From: CAZXBB01 sp964638815
Lineage (GTDB): Bacteria; Planctomycetota; Phycisphaerae; Phycisphaerales; SM1A02
Reading direction: 5' to 3'
Assembly: GCA_964638815.1 (NCBI GenBank)
Contig: CAZXBB010000374.1
Coordinates: 1-29,429 of the forward strand
DNA length: 29,429 nt
Part shown: piece after piece, positions 14,934-23,774 of the stretch
Layout: every line of letters starts with the position of its first letter
Position numbering within the stretch: position 1 is the first letter of the stretch
The notes under the pieces: generated by a model
Told to the model about the DNA's origin: nothing
Database searches by the model: none
Seen by the model: only the letters and a program-made list of their open reading frames with translations
Translations under genes and position numbers: made by a program

Positions 14934-16712
14934 ATGTACTACACCAAGGCTTTGGCCCTCATCGGCACGGGCGTCGCCGTGACCAGTGTCGCCTCCGCGG
15001 CCGAGATCTTCGTCAGCGGCGACCTCGTCGTCTCGCAGACGTGGACCGCGGACAACACCTACAACCTCGTCAACCAGGTTTACGTGAAGCCCGGCGTCAC
15101 GCTGACCATCGAGGCCGGCACCGTCGTCGCCAGCACGCCGACCCCCAACGGATCCGGCAGCCTCGCCGTGACCCGCGGCGGCCAGATCTTCGTCAACGGC
15201 ACCCAGTCCAACCCGGTCATCATGACCTCGACCGCCGACGTCGCCACCTGGGACCTCCTCGGTAACGGGCTCGACCGCGATCCGAAGACCGGCGAATGGC
15301 GCGAGGCGGCAAACGAGTGGGGCAACCTCACCATCATGGGACGCGGGTACATCTCCGACACGGTCGGCGAGGACGGCGCGGGCAACGTGCCGACCTGCGA
15401 CGCGATGAACACGTCCGAGATGGAGGGGCTCACCCCCGACTTCTCCGGCGACCCCGACACGCTGTACGGCGGCGGTGACGACGAGGATGACAGCGGCTCC
15501 ATCAGCTACCTCTCGATCCGCTACGGCGGCCGCGTGCTCGGCCTGGCGAACGAGCTCAACGGCCTCTCGCTCGGCGCCCTTGGTCGCGCCACGGACATCC
15601 ACCACGTCGAGATCATGAACAACGTGGACGACGGCGTCGAGGTCTGGGGCGGCACCGTCAACCTGAAGTATCTCAACATCTGGAACGTCGGCGACGACAG
15701 CCTCGACATCGACCAGGGCTATCGCGGCAAGGTCCAGTTCGTGAACATCGTGCAGGGCTACAGCCTCGACGCGAGCCAGGGCTCGGGCGTCGGCGACAAC
15801 TGCATCGAGACGGACGGCGCCGAGAACTCGGACGCGCAGCCGGTCACCACGACCGTCGTGCACAACGCCACCGTCATCGGCCAGCCGGCCGAGGGCGCCG
15901 GCGACGGCGGCACCGCGTGGCGTGACAACGCCCGCGTCCAGTACCGCGAGTGCATCTTCATGGACCTCGGCGCCGAGGTCGTCCAGTTCGACAATCTCGA
16001 CGGCGACGGCTCCCAGGGCTACGGCTTCAACGGCACCCTCACGTGGCCGCAGACCTGGACGACGCTCCACAACAACGTCCCCGCGCATGCGAACGACTGC
16101 GACGGCGACGGCGGCGGCATCTACCAGGCCCAGTCCGTCGGCTTCCTCGCGGGCATGGTGGACAACGTCTTCTTCCGCAACCTGCGGGCGAACGCGTATG
16201 ACGAGGCGACCGCCCGCGGCGTCTTCGCCGGTGGTCTCTTCAACGTGATCATCCCCGGGTTCGAGCCCGTGGATGCGCCGATCGTCGATCTCCAGCGTGC
16301 CGGCGCCGTGACGCGCGGCGGCAAGACGATGTTCCGTGTCATCGGCATCGACCCGCGGGCCGCCAACGAGGCCACCGCGAGCCAGTTCACGGCTCCCGAC
16401 GACGGCTTCTTCACGCCCGCGCAGTACCGCGGCGCGTTCGCTCCCGAAGAGGTCTGGCTGTGCGACTGGACGGCCACCGACGCGTACGAGTTCCTGACCA
16501 CGCCGCGCGAGTTCTGCTCGACGGGCTGCGACCCCGAGAACGGCGACGTGACCGGCGACGGCTGCGTCAGCTTCGCGGACGTCCTCGACGTCCTCGGCAA
16601 CTGGGACCAGGCGGGCGACCCCGGCCTCCCCGGCGACGCCAACTGCGACGGCACGGTCAGCTTCGCGGACATCCTCCTCATCCTCGGCACGTGGGGTGAG
16701 GGCTGCCCGTAA
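14934..16712 (+). CDS. Secreted beta-solenoid-like protein with dockerin-like tail
   Basis: Exported protein of 592 aa. The signal peptide is MYYTKALALIGTGVAVTSVASA, cleaved near residue 22. The body has many short Gly/Asn-rich strands (GVTLTIEAGTVV, SLAVTRGGQIFVNG, GNLTIMGRGYIS, LSIRYGG, VEVWGGTVNLKYLNIWNVGD) as in right-handed parallel beta-helices. It resembles a secreted family of Bacteroidota and Proteobacteria, with an acidic GGGDDEDDSG loop, often coded beside TonB-dependent receptors. The C-terminus (about 538-592) carries two dockerin-like halves, DVTGDGCVSFADVLDVLGNW and DANCDGTVSFADILLILGTW, ending GEGCP. ATG 14934 lacks a clear ribosome binding site but gives the best signal peptide. 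A 15-bp hairpin follows, then the TPR/TonB operon. Probable role: surface capture of a substrate for the receptor, by context only. Confidence 0.88.
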   Translation: MYYTKALALIGTGVAVTSVASAAEIFVSGDLVVSQTWTADNTYNLVNQVYVKPGVTLTIEAGTVVASTPTPNGSGSLAVTRGGQIFVNGTQSNPVIMTSTADVATWDLLGNGLDRDPKTGEWREAANEWGNLTIMGRGYISDTVGEDGAGNVPTCDAMNTSEMEGLTPDFSGDPDTLYGGGDDEDDSGSISYLSIRYGGRVLGLANELNGLSLGALGRATDIHHVEIMNNVDDGVEVWGGTVNLKYLNIWNVGDDSLDIDQGYRGKVQFVNIVQGYSLDASQGSGVGDNCIETDGAENSDAQPVTTTVVHNATVIGQPAEGAGDGGTAWRDNARVQYRECIFMDLGAEVVQFDNLDGDGSQGYGFNGTLTWPQTWTTLHNNVPAHANDCDGDGGGIYQAQSVGFLAGMVDNVFFRNLRANAYDEATARGVFAGGLFNVIIPGFEPVDAPIVDLQRAGAVTRGGKTMFRVIGIDPRAANEATASQFTAPDDGFFTPAQYRGAFAPEEVWLCDWTATDAYEFLTTPREFCSTGCDPENGDVTGDGCVSFADVLDVLGNWDQAGDPGLPGDANCDGTVSFADILLILGTWGEGCP

Positions 16713-16760
16713 TCGTGTGACGATCGACGGCGACCGCGTGCCGTCGCGATTCAGAAACGC

Positions 16761-16795
16761 CACCTGATGGCAGGGTTTCGCCCTGCCATCAGGTG
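16761..16795 (+). terminator. Perfect 15-bp hairpin between solenoid gene and TPR/TonB operon
   Basis: CACCTGATGGCAGGG (16761-16775), loop TTTCG, and the exact complement CCCTGCCATCAGGTG (16781-16795). No T-run follows, so it is not a classical intrinsic terminator. It ends only 29 nt before the next start codon. It could be a partial terminator or an RNA processing/stability element that lets the first gene be expressed above the rest. Confidence 0.65.
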
Positions 16796-16824
16796 CACTT
16801 CGATCTCCTGATTCGAGGGCGCCG

Positions 16825-18138
16825 ATGCGACGCGAACCAAGACCGTGCCTGATGCTGCTCGCCGCGCCCCTCGCCGTGGCGGCCCTCGCCCTCGGTTCCG
16901 GCAGTCCACAAGCCGCGTCCGGGTCCACCCGGACGTCATCGTCCCCGACGGCACATCCGGTTGGGGATCGCGGCACGGCGGCGACGGACGCGACGGCGAC
17001 GGACCGGCCGGCCGCCCCCGTCGTCGATCGACCGGTGGAGCCCTACCGGCTCGAGCTTCTCGAGCTCGCCTTCGACGCCGCGTCGGCGATGCCGGTGGAG
17101 CCTCACATCAAGACGCGATCACGTCTCCAGCATTCGGTGGTCGAGGCGTGTCTCGACCTCGACCAGCCGCGGCGCGCTCTGGCCTGCGCCGAGCGCATCG
17201 GCAACTGGCGTCGCGGGCTCGGCTTCGCGCAGTTCGCCGCGTACTGTGCCGAGCGGGGCGACCGCAGCGAGACCGCCCACTCCCTGCGCGAAGCGGAGCG
17301 CATCTCCTACTCCGTGGACGAGTGGCGACGCGACCGGATCCGCGCGAGCATCGCGGAGGCGCTGATCTGGCTTGGGTTCTCCGACGCGGCCCTCGACTTC
17401 GAGTCGGGCCTCGTCGATTCCGAGGCCGGACGCGCGAACCGGACCCGCGTCGAGCTCATGGACGAGGGGCAGTTCGAACAGACGCTCCTCGGCGTCGACC
17501 ACACGATCCTCGATGGATCGTTCGACGTCGTGAAGAACACGCTCATCGTGTGCGTCCGTCTCTTCGACCGGTTCTACGGGGACGAGACGCGGCGGGCGCG
17601 GGTGGAGGAAACGATCACGAGCTCGTGGACGAAGATGCCCGTCATGATCCGCATCGAGCTCATGATGGAGATGGCGCAGGCCGCGCTGGACCACGGCGAC
17701 AAGGCGAAGGCGCTGGCGCTCGTCGAACAGGCGCAGCCGATGCTCGACGCGGGAAACTGGATACCCGAATACCACGTCCCATTCCGGGGGCGTCTCGCCG
17801 CCCTCCGCGGCGCGGCAGGCGACACGGCGAAGGCGCGCGCCGAGATCGCGAAGGCGCTCGGGATGTACGAGACGCGGACCCGCGAGATCGCCGACGTCTT
17901 CCGGGCCCGCGCGCTGCGGCCGCTCGCGGAGGCCCTTCACCGGACCGGTGACCGCGAGGCGGCGCTCGCGATGTACAAGCGGCTTGTCGAGGCGGGGGTC
18001 GAGAACCCGAACTCGCGCCCGCGCGCCGAGGATCTCGCGGCAACCTGCGTCTCGCTCGCCGTGCAGGCGTTCGAGCCGGACGAGGAACTCGAGGCGCGGC
18101 TCCGCGCGATCCGCGAAGGGCTCGGGCACCCATGGTAA
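16825..18138 (+). CDS. Exported TPR-like helical repeat protein
   Basis: Protein of 437 aa with a likely signal peptide (LMLLAAPLAVAALALGSG near 9-26) followed by a Ser/Thr/Ala-rich linker to about residue 68. The rest is all-helical with TPR-like pairs, e.g. PRRALACAERIGNWRRGLGFAQ, DKAKALALVEQAQPMLDAG, DTAKARAEIAKALGMYETR and DREAALAMYKRLVEAG. GAGG lies 6 nt before the ATG. Its 3' end overlaps the receptor start by 7 bp, which argues for one transcript with the TonB system. No enzyme motif is visible. It probably acts as a periplasmic scaffold or adaptor for the receptor or its energiser. I do not recognise a named family. Confidence 0.85.
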   Translation: MRREPRPCLMLLAAPLAVAALALGSGSPQAASGSTRTSSSPTAHPVGDRGTAATDATATDRPAAPVVDRPVEPYRLELLELAFDAASAMPVEPHIKTRSRLQHSVVEACLDLDQPRRALACAERIGNWRRGLGFAQFAAYCAERGDRSETAHSLREAERISYSVDEWRRDRIRASIAEALIWLGFSDAALDFESGLVDSEAGRANRTRVELMDEGQFEQTLLGVDHTILDGSFDVVKNTLIVCVRLFDRFYGDETRRARVEETITSSWTKMPVMIRIELMMEMAQAALDHGDKAKALALVEQAQPMLDAGNWIPEYHVPFRGRLAALRGAAGDTAKARAEIAKALGMYETRTREIADVFRARALRPLAEALHRTGDREAALAMYKRLVEAGVENPNSRPRAEDLAATCVSLAVQAFEPDEELEARLRAIREGLGHPW

Positions 18139-21100
18139 GAGGGCGATCGTCCCGCTCGATGGTCGCGCTGGGGGCGCTCGTCCTCTGGACCTCGAGCGCG
18201 TGGGCGCAGCCGACGGGTTCCATTCGCGGGACCGTCTACGACCGGGACTTCGACGCACCCCTCGCGCTCACGCAGGTCTCGATCGTCGAGACCGGCACGA
18301 CCATCACGTCCGGCGAGCAGGGGAACTACCTCCTCAGCGACGTGCCGCCCGGCACGTACACGCTCGTCTTCTCGAAGGACGGCTACGCGCGGCAGATCAG
18401 GCCGAACGTCGTCGTCAGCGCGGGACAGCTCACCGAGATCGACGCCTCGCTCTCGGGCGCCTTCACGGAGATGGAGGAGTTCGTCGTCGAGGAGCTCCAG
18501 ATCGGAGCCGGGACCGAGGCCGACCTGCTCCAGCTCCGGTTCGAGGCGCCGCAACTGCTCGACTCCATCGGCTCCGAGCTGATGAGCCGGGCCGGCGCGA
18601 GCGACGCCGCCGCCGCCCTGCGCCTGGTGGCGGGCGCAACGGTCTCGAACGGCAAGTTCGCGGTCATCCGCGGCCTGCCCGACCGGTACGTCGTCTCCCA
18701 GATGAACGGCGTGCGTCTCCCCTCCGCCGACGCCGACACGCGGGCCGTCGAGCTCGACCAGTTCCCGGCCGCGGTGATCGAGAGCGTCCAGGTGAGCAAG
18801 ACGTTCACGCCGGATCAGCAGGGCGACGCCTCGGGCGGCGCCGTCAACGTTATCCTGAAGGGCATCCCGAACGAGACGGCGATCAGCTTCAAGGCGCAGG
18901 TCGGCGTCAACAGCCAGGTGCAGGACCGGGGCGACTTCCTGACCTACGCCGGCGGCGGGGTCAACTTCTGGGGCGACGACCGCGGCGGACGCGACATCCC
19001 CCCCGCGTTCGACCTCAACGGTGATCCCATTCCGCAGGTCTTCGACGGCGCGGTCGGCACCGTCCCCGGTCCGGCGCCGACCGACTACAAGTGGTCCGTC
19101 GCCGCCGGCGCGCGAAAGGACCTCGGCGACGGGGTCACGATCGGCGGCTTCGCCAACTTCTTCTATGAACGCGACAGCTCCTTCCACGACAACGGGATCG
19201 ACGACTCGCTGTGGGTCACCGACGCGAACAAGTCGGTCCCCCGCACGCTCGTGCCGGAGACCCTCCAGGGCACGCCCCCTGTTCCGCCCGTCCCGGCCAC
19301 GGGCGGCGATTTCAAGACGGCGCTCTTCGACATCACCGAGGCGTCCAAAGAGGTGCAGTGGGGCGCGCTGGGCACGGCCGGCATCGAGATGGAGAACCAC
19401 AGCCTCGTCCTGACATACCTGTACACGCGCACCGCCGAGGACACGGCCACTCTCGCGACGGACACGCGGGGCAAGGAGTACTTTTTCCCCGGGTACGACG
19501 TCAACGATCCGCGGGGCCCCGGCAACCGGGCGGCCGACCGCACCGCCGCGCCGTACATCACGACCGAGACCCTGACGTACAACGAGCGCACGACCGAGAC
19601 GTGGCAGGTCCGCGGCACGCACACGCTGCCGCTCTTCGAGGAACAGGACGGGCTCGATCGTTTCATCACGGTCCTCCCGCCGGAGGTGGACTGGACGGTC
19701 TCGCAGAGCGCCGCCCGCCGCTACCAGCCGGACAAGCGGCAGTTCGGCTCGCAGTGGCTCGCGCGGGGCTTCCGGCAGCCGACGCCGCCGTTCGACGCCG
19801 GCGGATTCATCAACGCCGTGCACCAGCCCTTCAAGCCGGCCGCGAACTTCACGCTCGGTTACCTCCAGCGCACGTGGGAGGACATCACCGAGGACAGCGA
19901 GCAGGTCTCCGCGAACTTCAAGTTCCCGTTCGAGCAGTGGGAGGGCATCCAGGGCTACGCGAAGGTGGGTCTCTTCCGCGACAAGGTCGTTCGGAACTTC
20001 GACCAGGACACCTTCGCCAACTTCAACGACAACGCGGAATACGAAGCGGAATACCGCCCCAACTGGACCGGCATCTGGCCGTTCCAGACCCACCCGATCT
20101 CCGACGGCCCTCCGCGCACCGACGTCGACTACCGCGGCAACCAGGACATCGAGGCGTACTACGCCATGATCGACCTGCCGGTGAATGACCGGATCAACGT
20201 GATCGCCGGCGTCCGCTGGGAGTCCACCGAACTCAGGACGGTGAACTCCCCCGAGGAGGACGCCCAGTACTACCCGCCGGGGGCGACCGCGGGCGTCTCG
20301 CTCACTCCGGGCGCAGCGGACGTGAACTTCAGCCAGGACGACGCGCTTCCGGCGTTCGGAATCGTGTACCGGCCCAACGACGCGCTGACCCTCCGCGCCT
20401 CGTACTCGGAGACGATCGCCCGCCAGGTGTTCAAGGAGATCACGCCGATCCTCCAGAGCGAGTTCCTGGGCGGTCCGATCTTCATCGGTAACCCCAGCCT
20501 GCGGATGAGCGCGGTGGAGAACATCGACCTCCGGGGCGATTACGTCCCGTACGAAGGCGGTCTCTTCTCGGTGTCGTACTTCGACAAGGAGCTCCTCGAT
20601 CCGATCGAGTACGTCCAGCGCGTCGCGGGCTTCACGTTCACGACGCCGGTCAACTACCCCGACGGCAAGATCCAGGGCTGGGAATTCGAGGTGCGGCAGG
20701 ATCTCGGCCAGGTGTGGGAGCCGCTCCGGGGCCTCTCGATCGGCGGGAACGCGACCTTCATCGACTCGGAGGTCACGCTGACGACGCGGGAGCAGATCGA
20801 CTTCCGCCTGCCGAACATCCAGTCGCCGATGCAGACCCGCGACGCCACCGGGGCGCCGGACCGGCTCCTCAACGCCTACATCACGTACGACATCGAGGCG
20901 ACGGGCACGCAGGCCTCGCTCTTCTACACGGTCAAGGGCGACACGCTGGTCGCCGGGGCCACCCAGGACGACGGCAACTTCATCCCGAGCATCGTCGCTT
21001 CGGAGTTCGACACCCTGAACCTCGTCGTCTCGCAGCGTATCGGCGACTTCCTCAAGCTGACGTTCCAGGCGAAGAACCTGACGAACCCGAGGATCGAGAC

Positions 21101-21197
21101 CGAGTACCGGTCGCCTTACACGGTTACGGCCATCAACACTTCATACACGGCGGGCATCGAGTACTCGCTCGGACTCACCGCCAACTTCCAGTTCTAG
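18132..21197 (+). CDS. TonB-dependent outer-membrane receptor
   Basis: Outer-membrane transporter of 1021 aa. Signal peptide to about A25 (VALGALVLWTSSAWA). Residues 28-107 are a carboxypeptidase-regulatory-like beta-sandwich (GSIRGTVYDRDFDAPLAL, PPGTYTLVFSKDGY). A TonB-box-like stretch EEFVVEE (115-121) follows, then the plug (about 135-243) with VIRGLPDRYVVSQMNGVRLP and DASGGAVNVILKG. The rest is the barrel, ending YSLGLTANFQF with the usual terminal aromatic residue for outer-membrane insertion. It belongs to the group with N-terminal regulatory domains and long extracellular loops, often used for carbohydrates or other large organic ligands; the ligand is unknown. The start overlaps the TPR gene by 7 bp; ATG 18159 is a weaker alternative. 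It is energised most simply by the ExbBD-TonB coded just downstream. Confidence 0.95.
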   Translation: MVRGRSSRSMVALGALVLWTSSAWAQPTGSIRGTVYDRDFDAPLALTQVSIVETGTTITSGEQGNYLLSDVPPGTYTLVFSKDGYARQIRPNVVVSAGQLTEIDASLSGAFTEMEEFVVEELQIGAGTEADLLQLRFEAPQLLDSIGSELMSRAGASDAAAALRLVAGATVSNGKFAVIRGLPDRYVVSQMNGVRLPSADADTRAVELDQFPAAVIESVQVSKTFTPDQQGDASGGAVNVILKGIPNETAISFKAQVGVNSQVQDRGDFLTYAGGGVNFWGDDRGGRDIPPAFDLNGDPIPQVFDGAVGTVPGPAPTDYKWSVAAGARKDLGDGVTIGGFANFFYERDSSFHDNGIDDSLWVTDANKSVPRTLVPETLQGTPPVPPVPATGGDFKTALFDITEASKEVQWGALGTAGIEMENHSLVLTYLYTRTAEDTATLATDTRGKEYFFPGYDVNDPRGPGNRAADRTAAPYITTETLTYNERTTETWQVRGTHTLPLFEEQDGLDRFITVLPPEVDWTVSQSAARRYQPDKRQFGSQWLARGFRQPTPPFDAGGFINAVHQPFKPAANFTLGYLQRTWEDITEDSEQVSANFKFPFEQWEGIQGYAKVGLFRDKVVRNFDQDTFANFNDNAEYEAEYRPNWTGIWPFQTHPISDGPPRTDVDYRGNQDIEAYYAMIDLPVNDRINVIAGVRWESTELRTVNSPEEDAQYYPPGATAGVSLTPGAADVNFSQDDALPAFGIVYRPNDALTLRASYSETIARQVFKEITPILQSEFLGGPIFIGNPSLRMSAVENIDLRGDYVPYEGGLFSVSYFDKELLDPIEYVQRVAGFTFTTPVNYPDGKIQGWEFEVRQDLGQVWEPLRGLSIGGNATFIDSEVTLTTREQIDFRLPNIQSPMQTRDATGAPDRLLNAYITYDIEATGTQASLFYTVKGDTLVAGATQDDGNFIPSIVASEFDTLNLVVSQRIGDFLKLTFQAKNLTNPRIETEYRSPYTVTAINTSYTAGIEYSLGLTANFQF

Positions 21198-21244
21198 CCC
21201 GGTGCGGAGAGCCCGGCTCCCCGGTCCGAAGAACGGCAACCACC

Positions 21245-22072
21245 ATGACGACACCCTCCAGACAACTTGTCGGGCGACGCAGAGCCACGGTCGCCCTGGC
21301 CGCATCGGCGCTCACCGCCGGCGTGGCCCTGCTGCCGCCCGTCCTCGTCGCCGCCGACGAGCCCTCGGCGGTCCTCGACAGCGCGCGCACCGCGCTCGAG
21401 AAGTGGGTCGAGACGCGCCGCCTCATCTCGAAGGAGCGGCGCGACTGGGCGATCGGCAGGGAGATGATGACGGACCGCATCGATCTCGTGCAACGCGAGA
21501 TCGACTCGCTGCGAGCGGGCATCGCCGAAGCCGAGCGGAACATCGCGGAAGCCGATCTCAAGCGGGAAGAACTCGTGGCGGAGAACGAGAGGCTCAAGGA
21601 GGGCACCGACTCGCTCGCCGGCACGCTCGCCCTGCTCGAGCAGCGCACCGCCGATCTCGCCCGGCGGATGCCCGAGCCCATCCGGACGCGGGTCGAGACG
21701 CTCAGCCAGCGCATTCCGCGGAATCCCGACGAGACCCGGCTCTCCATCTCCGACCGCTTCCTCAACGTCGTCGGCATCCTGAACGAGACGAACAAGTTCA
21801 ACCGCGAGGTTACGGTTACGAGCGAGGTCCGGGCGCTCCCCGACGGCACCTCCGTCGAGGTGGCGGCGGTCTACCTCGGCATCGGCAAGGCGTACTACGT
21901 AAACAACAAGGGCACCGTCGCGGGCATCGGCACGTCGTCGCCGGAGGGCTGGAAGTGGACGCCGGCGAACGAGGCGGCGCCGCAGATCGCCCGCGTCGTC
22001 GCCATCCTCAAGAACGAGGACGTCGCCGCCTTCGTGCCGCTTCCGTTCAAGATCGACGAGGGATCACCATGA
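21245..22072 (+). CDS. DUF3450-like periplasmic coiled-coil protein
   Basis: Exported protein of 275 aa. The signal peptide ends around residue 37 (VALAASALTAGVALLPPVLVAA). A long coiled coil covers about 72-145 (REIDSLRAGIAEAERNIAEA, ELVAENERLKEGTDSLAGTL), followed by a C-terminal domain with ISDRFLNVVGILNETNKFNR and VYLGIGKAYYVNNKG. The layout and position match DUF3450 proteins, which sit directly before the TtpC-like ExbB homologue in Vibrio/Shewanella TonB2-type operons. The ribosome binding site is weak; the gene starts 47 bp after the receptor stop and its TGA overlaps the next ATG (ATGA). Likely a periplasmic partner of the TtpC-like protein. Confidence 0.88.
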   Translation: MTTPSRQLVGRRRATVALAASALTAGVALLPPVLVAADEPSAVLDSARTALEKWVETRRLISKERRDWAIGREMMTDRIDLVQREIDSLRAGIAEAERNIAEADLKREELVAENERLKEGTDSLAGTLALLEQRTADLARRMPEPIRTRVETLSQRIPRNPDETRLSISDRFLNVVGILNETNKFNREVTVTSEVRALPDGTSVEVAAVYLGIGKAYYVNNKGTVAGIGTSSPEGWKWTPANEAAPQIARVVAILKNEDVAAFVPLPFKIDEGSP

Positions 22073-23772
22073 GAACGAAGACCACTACCGCCCTCGTGAT
22101 CGCCCTCGCCTTCGCGGCCACGGGTCGCGCGCAGACTCCGGGCGCGCAGACTCCGGGCGCGCAGACCCAGGGCGCGCAGACCCCGGGCTCGCAGACCGGC
22201 GCCGCGCCGGCGTCCGGCAGCACGCTCGAACAGGCCGCCGCGGACGCGCAGCGGCGGCTCGAGGACAGCCTGGCCGAGCTCGACGCCCTGCGGCGCGAGC
22301 TCGCGGAAGAGAAGATCCCGCTTCACGATCGCCTCGCCGGTCTCGAGGCCGAGCTCGACAGGGTGCGGAGCGAGCATCAGCAGGCCACCCGCCTGCGCGA
22401 CACGCGCACGCTCGACCTCAGCAATCTCCGCAACAGGATCAAGGAGCGCGAGGAGGAGGCGACGTACCTCTCCAACCTGCTGAGCGAGTACGTTCGGAAC
22501 TTCGAGTCACGGTTGCACATCGCGGAGCTCCAGCGCTACGAGAACGTGCTCGAGGCGGCGCGACTCGCGCCCGACAACGCCACGCTGTCCCCGGCCGGGA
22601 TCTACGCCGCGCAGACCGATCTGCTCTCGGCGTCGATCGTCCGGCTCGAGGAGGCCCTCGGCGGCGTGCGATTCGAGGGCACCGGCCTCGACGAAGACGG
22701 ACGCGTGCGGCCGGGGACGTACGTCCTCGTCGGACCGGCGGCGCTGTTCCGCTCGGCCGACGGGAAGGACGTCGGCACGGCCGAGCAGCGGCTCGGATCG
22801 CTCGAGCCGTCGGCGATCCCCTTCGGCAACCCGGATGACGCGACGGCCGCCGCACAGGTGATCACGTTCGGCGAAGGCCTGTTCCCGTTCGACCCGACGC
22901 TCGGCAACGCGCACAAGATCGAGGCCACCGAGGAAACGCTCGCCGAGCACGTGCGGAAGGGCGGCCCGGTGATGGTCCCGATCTTCGCGCTCGCCGGCGC
23001 CGCGCTGCTGGTCGCGCTGTACAAGTGGATCGGTCTGCTCTTCGTGCGGAACCCATCGCGGACTCGCGTCAATGCGTTGCTCCATGCCGTCGCCCGCCGC
23101 GACGAGCGCATGGCCATGGAGAAGGCCGAGGCGGTCGGCGGTCCGACGGGGCGGATGCTCGCCGCGGGCGTCGAGCACATCGAGGAGCCGCGGGCGCTCA
23201 TCGAGGAGATCATGTACGAGACGGTGCTCACGACCCGCCTCAGGCTCCAGCGTCTGCTCCCGTTCATCGCCATCAGCGCCGCGGCCGCTCCGCTGCTCGG
23301 CCTCCTCGGTACGGTCACGGGCATCATCAATACGTTCAAGCTGATCACCGTCTTCGGCTCCGGCGACGTCAAGACGCTGTCCGGCGGCATCTCCGAGGCG
23401 CTCATCACAACCGAGTTCGGCCTGATCGTCGCGATTCCGTCGCTGCTGCTGCACGCGCTCCTTTCGCGCAAGGCACGCGGCGTGATCGACCAGATGGAGC
23501 GGGCCGCGATCGCGTTCATGAACCAGGTGTCGAAGGCGTACCCCGAGGCGCGGCCGGTCCCGGTCGCGGCGGGAACGCCCGTGACGCCTGCCCTGCCGGC
23601 CGCGAGCGAGGGAACGGCGACGGTCGCCGCGACCGCGTCATCGACGCGCGAGCAGGTGCGGGAAGCGCTCAAGGACCTCCTGGCGCCCGTCGTCCGGCCG
23701 AGCGTCCGGCCGCCGGCATCGCCGGGCGAGAGTGAAGCCGCCGAGCGCGAGCGCGCGGTCATCGAGACCTGA
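22069..23772 (+). CDS. TtpC-like large MotA/TolQ/ExbB family protein
   Basis: Inner-membrane protein of 567 aa with an ExbB-type proton channel core at its C-terminal half and a large periplasmic N-terminal part. A signal peptide ends near A21. A TPGAQ repeat (23-42) and a coiled coil (about 52-160) follow. Membrane segments lie near 300-325, 397-424 and 440-468. The core motifs LLGLLGTVTGIINTF (410-424) and LSGGISEALITTEFGL (437-452) are those of the MotA/TolQ/ExbB family. In Vibrio TonB2 systems TtpC has this same architecture and is needed besides ExbB2, so the same role is inferred. A Pro/Ala-rich cytoplasmic tail (495-567) is extra. Overlaps the DUF3450-like gene by 4 bp. Confidence 0.92.
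   Translation: MRTKTTTALVIALAFAATGRAQTPGAQTPGAQTQGAQTPGSQTGAAPASGSTLEQAAADAQRRLEDSLAELDALRRELAEEKIPLHDRLAGLEAELDRVRSEHQQATRLRDTRTLDLSNLRNRIKEREEEATYLSNLLSEYVRNFESRLHIAELQRYENVLEAARLAPDNATLSPAGIYAAQTDLLSASIVRLEEALGGVRFEGTGLDEDGRVRPGTYVLVGPAALFRSADGKDVGTAEQRLGSLEPSAIPFGNPDDATAAAQVITFGEGLFPFDPTLGNAHKIEATEETLAEHVRKGGPVMVPIFALAGAALLVALYKWIGLLFVRNPSRTRVNALLHAVARRDERMAMEKAEAVGGPTGRMLAAGVEHIEEPRALIEEIMYETVLTTRLRLQRLLPFIAISAAAAPLLGLLGTVTGIINTFKLITVFGSGDVKTLSGGISEALITTEFGLIVAIPSLLLHALLSRKARGVIDQMERAAIAFMNQVSKAYPEARPVPVAAGTPVTPALPAASEGTATVAATASSTREQVREALKDLLAPVVRPSVRPPASPGESEAAERERAVIET
22135..22194 (+). repeat. 15-bp tandem repeat inside the TtpC-like gene, 4 copies
   Basis: ACTCCGGGCGCGCAG is repeated twice exactly, then with small changes twice more. 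The unit is a multiple of three and codes T-P/Q-G-A/S-Q four times just after the signal peptide. It forms a flexible linker and can change copy number without breaking the frame. Confidence 0.85.
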
Positions 23773-23774
23773 GC

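Noticed and set aside
14928..16976. Long open frame of about 680 codons on the minus strand opposite the solenoid gene
   Set aside because: It is an antisense frame caused by high GC at third positions. Its translation is rich in Val, Arg, Asp and Ala without domain motifs, whereas the plus strand has a signal peptide, a repeat body and a dockerin-like tail.
17937..20093. Long open frame of about 720 codons on the minus strand opposite the TPR and receptor genes
   Set aside because: Shadow of the TonB-dependent receptor, whose plug and barrel motifs are clear. The antisense product has no recognisable family, signal peptide or ribosome binding site.
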